A stretch of DNA of 64,000 nt from NCBI RefSeq assembly GCF_035953295.1, contig NZ_CP108370.1:3749001-3813000 (forward strand), read 5' to 3'. A program made the translations under genes and the position numbers. Position 1 is the first letter of the stretch; each line of letters starts with the position of its first letter. Below the pieces are notes generated by a model, which saw nothing but the letters and a program-made list of their open reading frames with translations, was not told where the DNA came from and did no database searches. Shown here piece by piece: positions 53,622 through 63,100 of the stretch. The DNA is from Streptomyces sp. NBC_01335 (GTDB taxonomy: Bacteria > Actinomycetota > Actinomycetes > Streptomycetales > Streptomycetaceae).

Positions 53622-53834
53622 TCAGCTGACGGCGTCTTCCGCACGGGTGTGGGCGACCAGCGCGTTGGCGTGGCCGTGGCCGAGGCCGTGGGCGGTCTTG
53701 AGCCAGGCGACCAGTTCCATGTGCCTGGTCAGGGGAGACGCGCGGATCAGTTCCTTCCATTCCGTCACGGGGCGGCCGTACGTCTTCTCGATCGAGGGGA
53801 AGTAACTCGCGGGGCCCTTCACGGAGTTCGTCAT
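53622..53834 (-). CDS. Small DUF4287-type protein
   Basis: A 70-residue protein beginning MTNSVKGPASYFPSIEKTYG. The motif TEWKELIRAS is followed by HMELVAWLKTAHGLGHGHAN and ALVAH, the pattern of DUF4287 proteins found widely in actinomycetes. The ATG at 53834 has only a weak upstream GAGAGG. The function is unknown. It lies between the giant mannosidase gene and the GH76 gene on the same strand. With gaps on both sides it is probably an independent unit. Confidence 0.75.
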   Translation of the reverse strand: MTNSVKGPASYFPSIEKTYGRPVTEWKELIRASPLTRHMELVAWLKTAHGLGHGHANALVAHTRAEDAVS

Positions 53835-53959
53835 GCCGGGATAGACCTCTCGGCCGCCCGGAAACCATCGGCCGGCGAGAGTGGCCCGCCTCACACGTGC
53901 TGGAGGGGGTGCGGTACGGCGCGAGCCCTCGTACCGCACCCCCGTGCAGGCGGTTTCCC

Positions 53960-55447
53960 CTACTGCCCCGCCGCGTTGAGCAGGTCGAGGACGCTCTGCT
54001 GGCAGCCGTAGTCGCTGGTGCCCGAGCCCCCGTTCCAGTGCGGGCCGTACTGGTCGAGCGCGTTGCGGTCCTTGGCGTAGGCCGCGTCGGCCCAGCGGTC
54101 GAGGGTCGCCGCGTACGGGTGGTCGCTCAGCTGGGTGTCGAGTTTGCCGAGGCCCCGGGCGTACGCGCCCTTGAAGGACGGGCCGTCGCCGGTGCAGTCG
54201 TCGCCCTCGCCGGGCTCCCGCAGCACCCCGTCGGTCTGGAGCCGGACGGTGGACGCGTCGGCGAGGGTGCGGGCGGTGGTCAGCAGCGCGGAGTCACCGG
54301 TGGCCCGGTACAGCTCGGTGAGACCTCCGAGCACCACGCCCTGGTTGTACGTCCAGGTGGGCTGGCCGTTGTTGGCGCAGGCGTCGGTGAGCCCGTCGTT
54401 GATCATGTGGTCACCGTTGATCATGCCGCTCCCCCGGAACCAGGACCACTCGGCCTTCGCCCGGCCCAGGTAGACCGTGTCGCCGGAAATGCGGTTGTGG
54501 AGTGCCGCGTTGAGCTGGAGGAAGAGCTCGTTGGTGATGGCGTTCTTGTACGTCGTCGTCCGGTTCCACAACACCCCGCCGCCGCAGGTCCCGTTCCAGT
54601 AGGCCTGCATGTGATCGGCGTCCGCGCGGGCGGTGTCGAGGTAGCGGCTGTCGCCCGTCGCGTCGTAGGCGGCGACCCAGGCCAGGCCCCACCAGCCGGT
54701 GTCGTCCAGGTAGTCGTTGCGGAAGCTGCCGCCCTGGGCGTTGATGTTCTTGTCGTAGGTGGAGGCGATGGCGTACTGGTAGCTCGGCATGCCGCTGAGG
54801 CGCGCGTTGTCGAGCACGGCGGTGAGCGCGTTGGCGGCGGTCCACCAGCCGTTGCCGCCGAAGAGGCCGGTGCCCCGGTCGTACGACATCATCAGCCCGG
54901 TCGCGGCGGCGGTGGAACGGCTCCAGGCGTTCCAGTTCACCCGCGCCCAGCCGGTGCAGGTGATCTCGGGGCGGTCTCCGGCCTTGCCGCAGGCGCGCAG
55001 CGCGCCGACGCCGGCGGTGTTCCAGTCGTCGACGTTGTACATCTGGGTGCGCCAGCCGCTCGATCCGGCGGGAACGGCCGTCGCGCCCAGCCTGCTCCCG
55101 GAAGCCCAGCTCCGGCCGCCGTCGAAGGAGCGGTCGATCCAGACCTCGTCCCCGGCCGAACCGCTCTCGATCGAGGCCCATCCCATGACATCGTTGTCCG
55201 AAAGGTGCAGCCGGACGGTGCGCCCGTACAGCCCACTGCTCACCGGCGTCCGGTCCGAGGTCGCGCCGGCGGGGTCGCGGGCGTCGCACTGCTTGTTGCA
55301 GATGGCCGCCTCGGCGGCGGCGGTCACGGATTCGGCGGCGGTCGCGGACTCGGCGGCCCGCGCGGTCGCCGCCGGGAGGGCGGTGAGCAGCAGGCTCGCG
55401 AAGAGGGCGAGGACGGCCGGGCGCCGGCCTCTGCGGGGGTAAGGCAT
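53960..55447 (-). CDS. Secreted GH76 alpha-1,6-mannanase with extra amino-terminal region
   Basis: 495 residues. A signal peptide (1-32) is followed by an extra region (about 50-165) containing WIDRSFDGGRSW, an Asp-box-like beta-hairpin not usual in GH76. The GH76 (alpha/alpha)6 domain (about 168-495) has the paired catalytic aspartates Asp248-Asp249 in RNDYLDDTGWWGLAWV and further conserved TYKNAITNELFLQL and WTYNQGVVLGGL. GH76 enzymes cut the alpha-1,6-mannose backbone of yeast mannan. Next to the GH92 side-chain mannosidase this suggests a joint task. ATG 55447 has AAGGAG eight bases upstream. Confidence 0.92.
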   Translation of the reverse strand: MPYPRRGRRPAVLALFASLLLTALPAATARAAESATAAESVTAAAEAAICNKQCDARDPAGATSDRTPVSSGLYGRTVRLHLSDNDVMGWASIESGSAGDEVWIDRSFDGGRSWASGSRLGATAVPAGSSGWRTQMYNVDDWNTAGVGALRACGKAGDRPEITCTGWARVNWNAWSRSTAAATGLMMSYDRGTGLFGGNGWWTAANALTAVLDNARLSGMPSYQYAIASTYDKNINAQGGSFRNDYLDDTGWWGLAWVAAYDATGDSRYLDTARADADHMQAYWNGTCGGGVLWNRTTTYKNAITNELFLQLNAALHNRISGDTVYLGRAKAEWSWFRGSGMINGDHMINDGLTDACANNGQPTWTYNQGVVLGGLTELYRATGDSALLTTARTLADASTVRLQTDGVLREPGEGDDCTGDGPSFKGAYARGLGKLDTQLSDHPYAATLDRWADAAYAKDRNALDQYGPHWNGGSGTSDYGCQQSVLDLLNAAGQ

Positions 55448-55521
55448 GCGGCAACTCCTTGCGGACGGTGGGGGGACGCGCCGGCGGTCGGCCGACCCGA
55501 TCAGCCGACCGGACTACCAGG

Positions 55522-55541
55522 TGCATGTCAATACACGTGCA
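55522..55541. promoter_or_regulatory. Inverted repeat upstream of the GH76 gene
   Basis: TGCATGT and ACGTGCA are separated by six bases and are inverted repeats with one mismatch. They lie 75 bases before the GH76 ATG and could be an operator. The 230-base gap to the divergent cyclophilin gene holds no gene. Confidence 0.3.
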
Positions 55542-55677
55542 GGGGCGGCGTACGGGAGGAGCGTGGGACTGGTGTGTGCCGACCACTCGTGCGGGTGACA
55601 TGCCGCGTCCCCGCCCCAGCCCCGCCCGCCGGGCCGCGAGACTGGCCGGGCCCGTAAACGCACACCGAAGGATCGTC

Positions 55678-56205
55678 ATGGCGGAAGAGCTGTACGCGAC
55701 GTTGAAGACCAACCAGGGTGACATCGAGATCCGGCTGCTGCCGAACCACGCACCCAAGACGGTGCGCAACTTCGTGGACCTCGCGACGGGCGAGCGCGAG
55801 TGGATCGACCCGAACACCGCGCAGCCGAGCAACGCCCCGCTGTACGACGGGACGGTGTTCCACCGGGTCATCGAGGGCTTCATGATCCAGGGCGGTGACC
55901 CGCTGGGCAACGGCTCCGGCGGCCCCGGGTACAAGTTCGCCGACGAGTTCCACCCGGACCTGGCGTTCACCACGCCCTATCTGCTGGCCATGGCGAACGC
56001 CGGTCCGGGCACCAACGGATCGCAGTTCTTCATCACCCTCGCCCCGACCACCTGGCTCACCGGCAAGCACACCATCTTCGGCGAGGTCACGAGCGACGCG
56101 AGCAAGAAGGTCGTCGACGCCATCGGCACCACGTCGACCAACCCGCGCAACGACCGCCCGGTGCAGGACGTGGTCATCGAGCAGGTCGTCGTCGAGACCC
56201 GCTGA
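55678..56205 (+). CDS. Peptidyl-prolyl cis-trans isomerase, cyclophilin type
   Basis: 175 residues. The cyclophilin core is seen in LYDGTVFHRVIEGFMIQGGD (catalytic Arg in FHRV), LLAMANAGPGTNGSQFFI and LTGKHTIFGEV. It has no signal peptide, so it is cytoplasmic and assists protein folding. ATG 55678 has AAGGA upstream. It is a single-gene unit, divergent from the GH76 gene. Confidence 0.96.
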   Translation: MAEELYATLKTNQGDIEIRLLPNHAPKTVRNFVDLATGEREWIDPNTAQPSNAPLYDGTVFHRVIEGFMIQGGDPLGNGSGGPGYKFADEFHPDLAFTTPYLLAMANAGPGTNGSQFFITLAPTTWLTGKHTIFGEVTSDASKKVVDAIGTTSTNPRNDRPVQDVVIEQVVVETR

Positions 56206-56234
56206 CCGGCCGGCGCCCACGGCCCTCCTGGGCC

Positions 56235-57758
56235 CTACCCCTCCAGGTGTTCCAGCACCGTGCGCGCGGCCCGCTCCACCGCGCGGCGGGCCGGGTCGGT
56301 GTGGTCGACCGCCTCGAAGCCGTGGCGCGCGCCGGGGACGGGGATCACCTCCAGCCGGAGGTCCGTCCCCTCGGCGGCCAGGAGGAACTCCTCGACCGTG
56401 GCGTCGATCTCCGGCCCCTCCTTCTCCACCCGGCTCAGCACGAAGGGCAGTGGTCCGGCGGCGCGTACGGCCTCCACGGGGTTGAACCGTCCCGCTGTCC
56501 GGGGCCAGCTCGCCAGCGGGGCGAGGACCGGGTACGTCGCCGCGACGCAGCGCAGCCAGGCCGGGGGCGCCACCAGCCACTCGGCGGAGAGCAGCGCACC
56601 GCCGGAGAAGACCCAGAGGGCGACCCGGTCCCCGTCGACGCGCGGATCGGCACGGACCTGCTCGACCGCCTCCGCGAGGTCGCCCGCCGCGGTGGCGAGG
56701 GCGCCGAGGCCGTACATCCGGTGGTCCAGCACGGCGCCGACCACGCCCAGGTCGGCGGCGTACCTGCCGTATCCGATGTACGACGGCCAGTCGCGTGGCG
56801 TGGGCCGGGCGTCGGCCGCGATCGGGCCGCCGTGGACGAAGACGATCGCGGGGCGGGGGCCCTCGGCGTCGGGGAGGTAGAGGTCGACGCGGCCGTGCCG
56901 CTCGCGTGCGCGTTCGGGTACGTCCAGCAGGAACGGCCCCAGGTGCGTGGGCGATCCGGCCTCCGGCGCGGCGACGCGACGGCCCTCGCCCGCCACCGCG
57001 CGCCGCAGTACGTCGGCGAGTTCGGCGGGGGCGGAGAGCATCGGCCAGTGGCCGGTGGGGAGTTCGAAGAGGGTGACGCCGGGCCGGGTGAGCGCCTGGA
57101 CGCGCGGCTCCCCCATCCTGACCAGGGATTCGACCAGTTCGACGGTCGATCCGTTCCCCGTGCTGAGGAGGCCGGCGTACGGGATGGACGCGGCGGCCCC
57201 GGTCGGGGGCAGCGGCTGTACGAGCGTGGCCGCCGGGTGCGGGACCGCCCGCCGCGCCAGCAGCTCCACCGCCTCGTCGGACAGGTCCGCCGCGCCCGCC
57301 CGGACCCGCCACTCCTCCGCGGAGGGCGGCGCGACCAGGCCGGACCCCGCCCCCTCGGGGGGAGCCGTCACCGCCGCCACCGCCCGCTCGCGCACCGCCG
57401 GGTCCAGCTCGACGACGAGTGCGGGATCACCGTCCTGGGGCAGCCCGGCGTCCACGTTGACGATCCGGGTGACCCGCTCCGGGCGCAGGGCCGCCGCACC
57501 GAGGACGGGGAGGATGCCGTAGTCGTGGCCGACGAGCACCACCTCGGTCTCCTCGGCGGGCATCGCGTCGACGATCCGCACCAGATCCTCGATGTGGGTG
57601 GTGAGGCCGGTCCCGGACGCGCCCGACGCATCTCCCTCGCCCAGCCCGGTGAGGGTGACCGGGACGGCCGTGTCGCCCGCCTCGCCCAGCGCCCGTGCCA
57701 CCCGGTCCCAGATCCAGCCCCCGGTGAACGTGCCGGGTACCAACAGGAAAGCCGTCAT
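56235..57758 (-). CDS. Tandem fusion of two alpha/beta-hydrolases
   Basis: 507 residues. Residues 1-250 form one alpha/beta-hydrolase: LLVPGTFTGGWIWDRVARAL, then VVLVGHDYGILPVLG where the nucleophile is Asp79, as in epoxide hydrolases and haloalkane dehalogenases rather than Ser, and PTGHWPMLS for the His. Residues 270-507 form a second, dienelactone-hydrolase-like unit: IVFVHGGPIAADA, nucleophile Ser in LWVFSGGALLS, and ARHGFEAVDH. The two are read in one frame without an internal ribosome site that I can see. Substrates are unknown. The gene stands alone between the cyclophilin and a membrane-protein gene. Confidence 0.8.
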   Translation of the reverse strand: MTAFLLVPGTFTGGWIWDRVARALGEAGDTAVPVTLTGLGEGDASGASGTGLTTHIEDLVRIVDAMPAEETEVVLVGHDYGILPVLGAAALRPERVTRIVNVDAGLPQDGDPALVVELDPAVRERAVAAVTAPPEGAGSGLVAPPSAEEWRVRAGAADLSDEAVELLARRAVPHPAATLVQPLPPTGAAASIPYAGLLSTGNGSTVELVESLVRMGEPRVQALTRPGVTLFELPTGHWPMLSAPAELADVLRRAVAGEGRRVAAPEAGSPTHLGPFLLDVPERARERHGRVDLYLPDAEGPRPAIVFVHGGPIAADARPTPRDWPSYIGYGRYAADLGVVGAVLDHRMYGLGALATAAGDLAEAVEQVRADPRVDGDRVALWVFSGGALLSAEWLVAPPAWLRCVAATYPVLAPLASWPRTAGRFNPVEAVRAAGPLPFVLSRVEKEGPEIDATVEEFLLAAEGTDLRLEVIPVPGARHGFEAVDHTDPARRAVERAARTVLEHLEG

Positions 57759-57910
57759 CGGCCGCCTCCGCCTCCTCCTACCGCACGGACCGGGACACGC
57801 ACGCGCGGAACGCGCCCCCGTACACGGTCAACTCGTTTGCCGATGTGCGGAGTTCCCGTCCACCCGGCACATCGCCCGACCGTGTCCGAACCTCCCCCGG
57901 TACGGCCGGT

Positions 57911-59032
57911 TCAGCCCGGGTGGCGCTCGGTGATCCGGCCCACCGCGTCGGCCAGCAGGTACGCGCTCCGCCCGCCCCCGGAGACCGTCACCCGCACGAC
58001 CGGCGCCGGGCCGCCGCCCCCGGGCGCGATGTCGATCCGCCAGGTCTCGGGGTGGTCGATGCCGAGCCCCGTACGCGCGGTCTCCACGAGCCCGGGGAGC
58101 AGTTCGTACGGGAGGGCGCGCAGGCTCATCGGGAGGCCGCCGCCGGTGGCCGGGCCCTTGCTGCCGACCGCCGACATCGCCTTCTCCTCGATGGTGATCC
58201 GGGTGCCCAGCTCGGTGTCCATCCCCGTGACCAGGGTGTCCGCGAGGCGGCGCATCTCGCCGGGGCGCAGGGCCGACGCGGAGGAGGCCGAGCCGGTGAC
58301 CGTGGTGACGGTGGTCGTCCCGCCGCTCGCTCCCGGGGCCACCGTGGAGGTGACGGCGGGCCCGGAGGACGAGGACGAGGTGTCGTCGAAGCGCTCGCCC
58401 AGCTCGCCCCAGTAGGGGAGGAGGGCCAGGGCCGCCCCGCCGAGCACGCCCAGCAGCAGCGCCGCGCACCCGGACCAGCCGGCCCCCTCGGACTTCACCC
58501 GGGTGTGCTCGGGCGCGGTATCGATACGTGCGTCCGCCGCCCGGCGTGCCCACTCCTCCGTGGGCCGCCGGTCCAGCTCCACTCCCCCGGGCTGGGACTC
58601 CGCGTACGTCACCACGACGATCCGGCCCTCGGGATAGTCCGCCAGGTCGACCAGGTTGACCTGCTCGTGGACGTACACCCGGTACGCGGGCGCGTCGTCG
58701 GGCGCCACCGTGAGGTCGAACCGCACCGGCACGTCGGCGAACTCCCCGTGGGTGGCCCGCCGGTACTCGATCCGGGCGAGCGCGACCCGGGGCACCGGCA
58801 CGGCCTGCCGCCGACGCCGCAGCCGTGCGGGCACCACCACCAGCAGCGCCGCTGCCACCAGGCCGCCGAGGCCGAGGCAGAAGAGCGCCACGTCCTTCAG
58901 CACCACGCCGACGGTCAGCCCGGTCAGGGCGCCGCCGACGAGGGCTCCCAGCACGAGCACGGCCAGCACGGAGAGGAGCTGCCGGGCCGCCGAGCGCCTC
59001 GGGCCTGCGGACGTTTCCCCCGTCGTCACCAT
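57911..59032 (-). CDS. Membrane protein of unknown function
   Basis: 373 residues. Two adjacent hydrophobic helices lie near the amino end (about 20-70) and a third around 190-215. A cytoplasmic part in between has FDLTVAPDDAPAYRVYVHEQ and GRIVVVTYAESQPGGVELD. An exposed Ser/Thr-rich segment (about 225-260) is followed by a carboxyl domain with LPMSLRALPYELLPGLVE. I do not recognise the family beyond Streptomyces hypothetical membrane proteins. The ATG at 59032 has no strong ribosome site, and a GTG directly after it is an alternative. Confidence 0.65.
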   Translation of the reverse strand: MVTTGETSAGPRRSAARQLLSVLAVLVLGALVGGALTGLTVGVVLKDVALFCLGLGGLVAAALLVVVPARLRRRRQAVPVPRVALARIEYRRATHGEFADVPVRFDLTVAPDDAPAYRVYVHEQVNLVDLADYPEGRIVVVTYAESQPGGVELDRRPTEEWARRAADARIDTAPEHTRVKSEGAGWSGCAALLLGVLGGAALALLPYWGELGERFDDTSSSSSGPAVTSTVAPGASGGTTTVTTVTGSASSASALRPGEMRRLADTLVTGMDTELGTRITIEEKAMSAVGSKGPATGGGLPMSLRALPYELLPGLVETARTGLGIDHPETWRIDIAPGGGGPAPVVRVTVSGGGRSAYLLADAVGRITERHPG

Positions 59033-59195
59033 GGCCGCGATTGTCCACGGCCCGGGTGACGCCGGGAAGACGAACAGCGCAACCCTGTCGGGCACTGCCG
59101 TACCGGCGTCCGGGTGAAACCGGCGGCCCCCCGGCGCCGGACGCGGGCACGGGCGGGCCGGATCGGCATCGTGGCCTCCACCCGACCCACAGCGC

Positions 59196-59258
59196 CGCCC
59201 CGTCCCGTCCCACCCGGTCCCGTCCCGCCCCGCCCCGTCCCGTCCCGTCCCGTCCCCC
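59196..59258. repeat. Pentamer repeat array (CGTCC/CGCCC)
   Basis: About twelve head-to-tail copies of CGTCC or CGCCC variants lie just before the ribosome site of the VOC gene. It is a simple-sequence array that could vary in length by slippage and change the 5' leader. Confidence 0.8.
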
Positions 59259-59269
59259 AGGAGGACTCC

Positions 59270-60055
59270 ATGCTCGGCACCGACTTCCGTACCGGATCGC
59301 CCAACTGGCTCGACCTCGGCAGCCCCGACACCCGGGCCGCCGCCGCGTTCTACCAGGCCGTCCTCGGCTGGGAGTTCGTCTCCGCCGGGCCGGAGACCGG
59401 CGGGTACGGGTTCTTCCGGACCGACGGGAAGACCGCCGCGGCCATCGGTCCGCTCACCGAGGAGGGGGCCGCCTCCGCCTGGACGGTCCACTTCAGGACC
59501 GACGACATCCGGGCCACCGTCCAGGCGGTCCGGGACGGCGGCGGGACCGTACGCGCGGAGCCCATGGACGTCATGGGCGAGGGGACGCTGGCCCAGGTCA
59601 CCGACGCGCAGGGCGCCGACTTCGCGCTCTGGCAGCCCGGCAACACGGCCGGGCTGGAGATCGCCTCCGCCCCGAACAGCCTGATCTGGGTGGAGCTGCA
59701 CGTGCCGGACCCGGTCGCCGACATCGCCTTCTACCAGGGCCTGTTCGGCTGGCGCACCCAGGACATGCCGGTGCCCGGGATGACGTACCGGGTGCTGAGC
59801 ACCGAGGACGGCGACCTCCAGGACACCACCTTCGGCGGGGCGGCTCCGGCGGACGACAGCAGTGGTGGCGAGCAGTCCCGCTGGGTGCCCTACTTCCACG
59901 TGGTGGACGTCGACGCGACCGTCGAGGCGACCCGGGCGCACGGCGGGACCGTGCTGATGCCGGCCGCCGACATGTCGGACGTCGGCCGGATGGCCTGGCT
60001 CGCGGACCCCTTCGGCGCGGTGTTCGCGCTGCTGAAGCCCGATCCCCGGATGTAG
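59270..60055 (+). CDS. VOC-family (glyoxalase/bleomycin-resistance fold) protein, two-domain
   Basis: 261 residues with two glyoxalase-fold halves: NWLDLGSPDTRAAAAFYQAV and LGWEFV at the start, and WVELHVPDPVADIAFYQGLF with LFGWRTQDM at about 140. The second half ends VLMPAADMSDVGRMAWLADP followed by FGAVFALL. This is the common Streptomyces type of unknown substrate. Some relatives carry hydroxylase names without proof. The ATG at 59270 has AGGAGG six bases upstream. It is a single gene, convergent with cobN. Confidence 0.88.
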   Translation: MLGTDFRTGSPNWLDLGSPDTRAAAAFYQAVLGWEFVSAGPETGGYGFFRTDGKTAAAIGPLTEEGAASAWTVHFRTDDIRATVQAVRDGGGTVRAEPMDVMGEGTLAQVTDAQGADFALWQPGNTAGLEIASAPNSLIWVELHVPDPVADIAFYQGLFGWRTQDMPVPGMTYRVLSTEDGDLQDTTFGGAAPADDSSGGEQSRWVPYFHVVDVDATVEATRAHGGTVLMPAADMSDVGRMAWLADPFGAVFALLKPDPRM

Positions 60056-60139
60056 GGCGTGTGCCGAAGGTAGCGCCGTCCGCCCACAGGGCGGGCGGGA
60101 CTTTCGACACGCGACCGAAGCCCCGGGGCGGGGCCCGGC

Positions 60140-63100
60140 TCAGTCCTCCCCGCCCTCCAGGTCGCCCTCGGTCTCCAGGAAGACCTGGCGCAGCGCTTCG
60201 AGGACGGCCGGGTCGGGCTTCGCCCACATCCCGCGCGACTCGGCCTCCAGGAGGCGTTCGGCGATCCCGTGCAGCGCCCAGGGGTTGGCCTGCTGGAGGA
60301 ACTCCCGGTTCTCCGGGTCGAGTACGTAACTCTGGGTGAGCTTGTCGTACATCCAGTCGGCGACGACCCCGGTCGTCGCGTCGTAGCCGAACAGGTAGTC
60401 CACGGTGGCGGCGAGTTCGAAGGCGCCCTTGTAGCCGTGGCGGCGCATCGCCTCGATCCAGCGGGGGTTGACCACACGGGCGCGGAAGACGCGCGAGGTC
60501 TCCTCGACGAGGGTGCGGGTGCGGACGGTCTCGGGGCGGGTGGAGTCGCCGATGTACGCCTCGGGGGCGGTGCCCTTCAGCGCGCGCACGGCCGCCACCA
60601 TGCCGCCGTGGTACTGGAAGTAGTCGTCCGAGTCCGCGATGTCGTGCTCGCGGGTGTCGGTGTTCTTCGCGGCGACCTCGATGCGCTTGTACGCGGTCTC
60701 CATCTCCTCGCGGGCCGGGCGCCCGTCGAGCTCGCGCCCGTAGGCGTAGCCGCCCCACACGGTGTAGACCTCGGCGAGGTCGGCGTCGGTGCGCCAGTCG
60801 CGGGAGTCGATGAGCTGGAGGAGCCCGGCGCCGTACGTCCCCGGGCGCGAGCCGAAGATCCGGGTGGTGGCCCGCCGTTCGTCGCCGTGCTCGGCGAGGT
60901 CGGCCTGGGTGTGGGCGCGTACGAAGTTCTGCTCGGCCGGTTCGTCGAGCGAGGCGGCGAGCCGTACGGCGTCGTCCAGCAGGCCCACCGTGTGCGGGAA
61001 GGCGTCCCGGAAGAAGCCGGAGATGCGGAGCGTCACGTCGATGCGGGGGCGGCCCAGCTCTTCGTACCCGATGGGCTCCAGCCCGGTGACGCGGCGTGAG
61101 GCGTCGTCCCAGACGGGGCGGATGCCGAGCAGCGCGAACGCCTCGGCGATGTCGTCGCCCGCCGTGCGCATGGCGCTGGTGCCCCAGAGCGAGAGGCCGA
61201 CGGAGGAGGGCCAGTCGCCGTTGTCGGTGCGGTAGCGCGTCAGCAGCGAGTCGGCGAGGGCCTGACCGGTCTCCCAGGCGAGCTTGGAGGGGACGGCCTT
61301 CGGGTCGACGGAGTAGAAGTTGCGGCCGGTCGGCAGCACGTTGACGAGCCCGCGCAGTGGGGAGCCGGAGGGCCCGGCGGGCACGAATCCGCCGTTCAAC
61401 GCGTGGACGGTGTGCGTGAGTTCGTCGGTGGTGGCGGCGAGGCGCGGCACCACCTCGGTGGCGGCGAAGGCGAGGATGTCGGCGACGGCGGACGGCAGGC
61501 CTGCGGCGACGGCCGCGACGGCGGACGGATCCCAGTCGGCGTCCTCCATCGCCTGGACCAGGGCGCGGGCCTGCTCCTCGATCTCGTCGGCGGCGGTGCG
61601 GGTGGCGGCCGACTCGTCCAGGCCGAGCGCCTCGCGCAGCCCGGGGAGCGAGGCCGTACCGCCCCAGATCTGGCGGGCGCGGAGCACCGCGAGGACCAGG
61701 TTGACCCGGTCGTTCCCCGCCGGAGGATTGCCCAGCACGTGCAGACCGTCGCGGATCTGGACGTCCTTGATCTCGCAGAGCCAGCCGTCGAGATGCATGA
61801 TGAACTCGTCGAAGCCCTCATCCTCCGGGCGGCCTTCGAGCCCGAGGTCGTGGTCGAGCTTCGCGGCCTGGATGAGCGTCCAGATCTGGGCGCGGATCGC
61901 GGGCAGCTTCGCCGGGTCCATCGCGGCGATCTGGGCGTGCTCGTCGAGGAGTTGCTCAAGCCGCGCGATGTCGCCGTAGCTGTCGGCGCGGGCCATCGGC
62001 GGCACCAGGTGGTCGACCAGCGTGGCGTGCGTCCGGCGCTTGGCCTGGGTGCCCTCGCCCGGGTCGTTGACGAGGAACGGGTAGACCAGCGGCAGGTCGC
62101 CGAGGGCCGCGTCCGGTCCGCAGGCGGCGGAGAGCCCGGCGTTCTTGCCGGGCAGCCACTCCAGGTTGCCGTGCTTGCCGAGGTGGATCATCGCGTCGGC
62201 GCCGAAGCCGCCGTCGTCGGCGGTGGCGGCGATCCAGCGGTAGGCGGCCAGGTAGTGGTGCGAGGGCGGCAGATCGGGGTCGTGGTAGATCGCGATCGGG
62301 TTCTCGCCGAAGCCGCGCGGCGGCTGGATGAGGATCAGCAGATTGCCGCGCCGCAGCGCCGCGAGGACGATGTCGCCCTCCGGGTTCGCCGAACGGTCCA
62401 CGAACATCTCGCCGGGCGCCGGGCCCCAGTGCTCCTCCACGGCGGATCGCAGCCCGGCGGGGAGGGTGGCGAACCAGCGGCGGTAGTCGGCCGCCGGGAT
62501 GCGGACCGGGTTGGCGGCCAGCTGCTCCTCGGTCAGCCACTCCTGGTCGTGGCCGCCCGCCTCGATCAGCGCGTAGATCAGCTCGTCGCCGTCGCCGGAG
62601 ACCAGGCCCGGGATCCCGTCCTCGGGCCCGAAGTCGTACCCTTCGGCGCGCAGTCGGCGCAGCAGGGCGACGGCGCTCGCGGGGGTGTCCAGGCCGACCG
62701 CGTTGCCGATGCGGGAGTGCTTGGTCGGGTACGCGGAGAGCACCAGGGCGATCCGCTTCTGCGCGTTCGGGATGTGCCTCAGGCGGGCGTGGCGGACGGC
62801 GATTCCGGCGACCCGGGCGGCGCGCTCGGGGTCGGGGACGTACGCGGGCAGGCCGTCCGCGTCGATCTCCTTGAAGGAGAACGGCACCGTGATCAGGCGC
62901 CCGTCGAACTCCGGCACCGCGATCTGGGTGGCCGCGTCCAGCGGGGAGACGCCCTCGTCGTTCTCCTCCCACGCGGCGCGCGAGCCGGTCAGGCAGAGCG
63001 CCTGGAGGATCGGTACGTCGAGCCCGGTCAGGGCGCCCGCGTCCCAGGACTCGTCGTCGCCGCCCGCCGACGCCTCGGCCGGGCGGGTGCCGCCCGCCGC

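Noticed and set aside
60056..60139. Terminator between the VOC gene and cobN
   Set aside because: The short CCGCCC/GGGCGG pairing at about 60080-60097 is weak and imperfect, so I did not list it as a feature.
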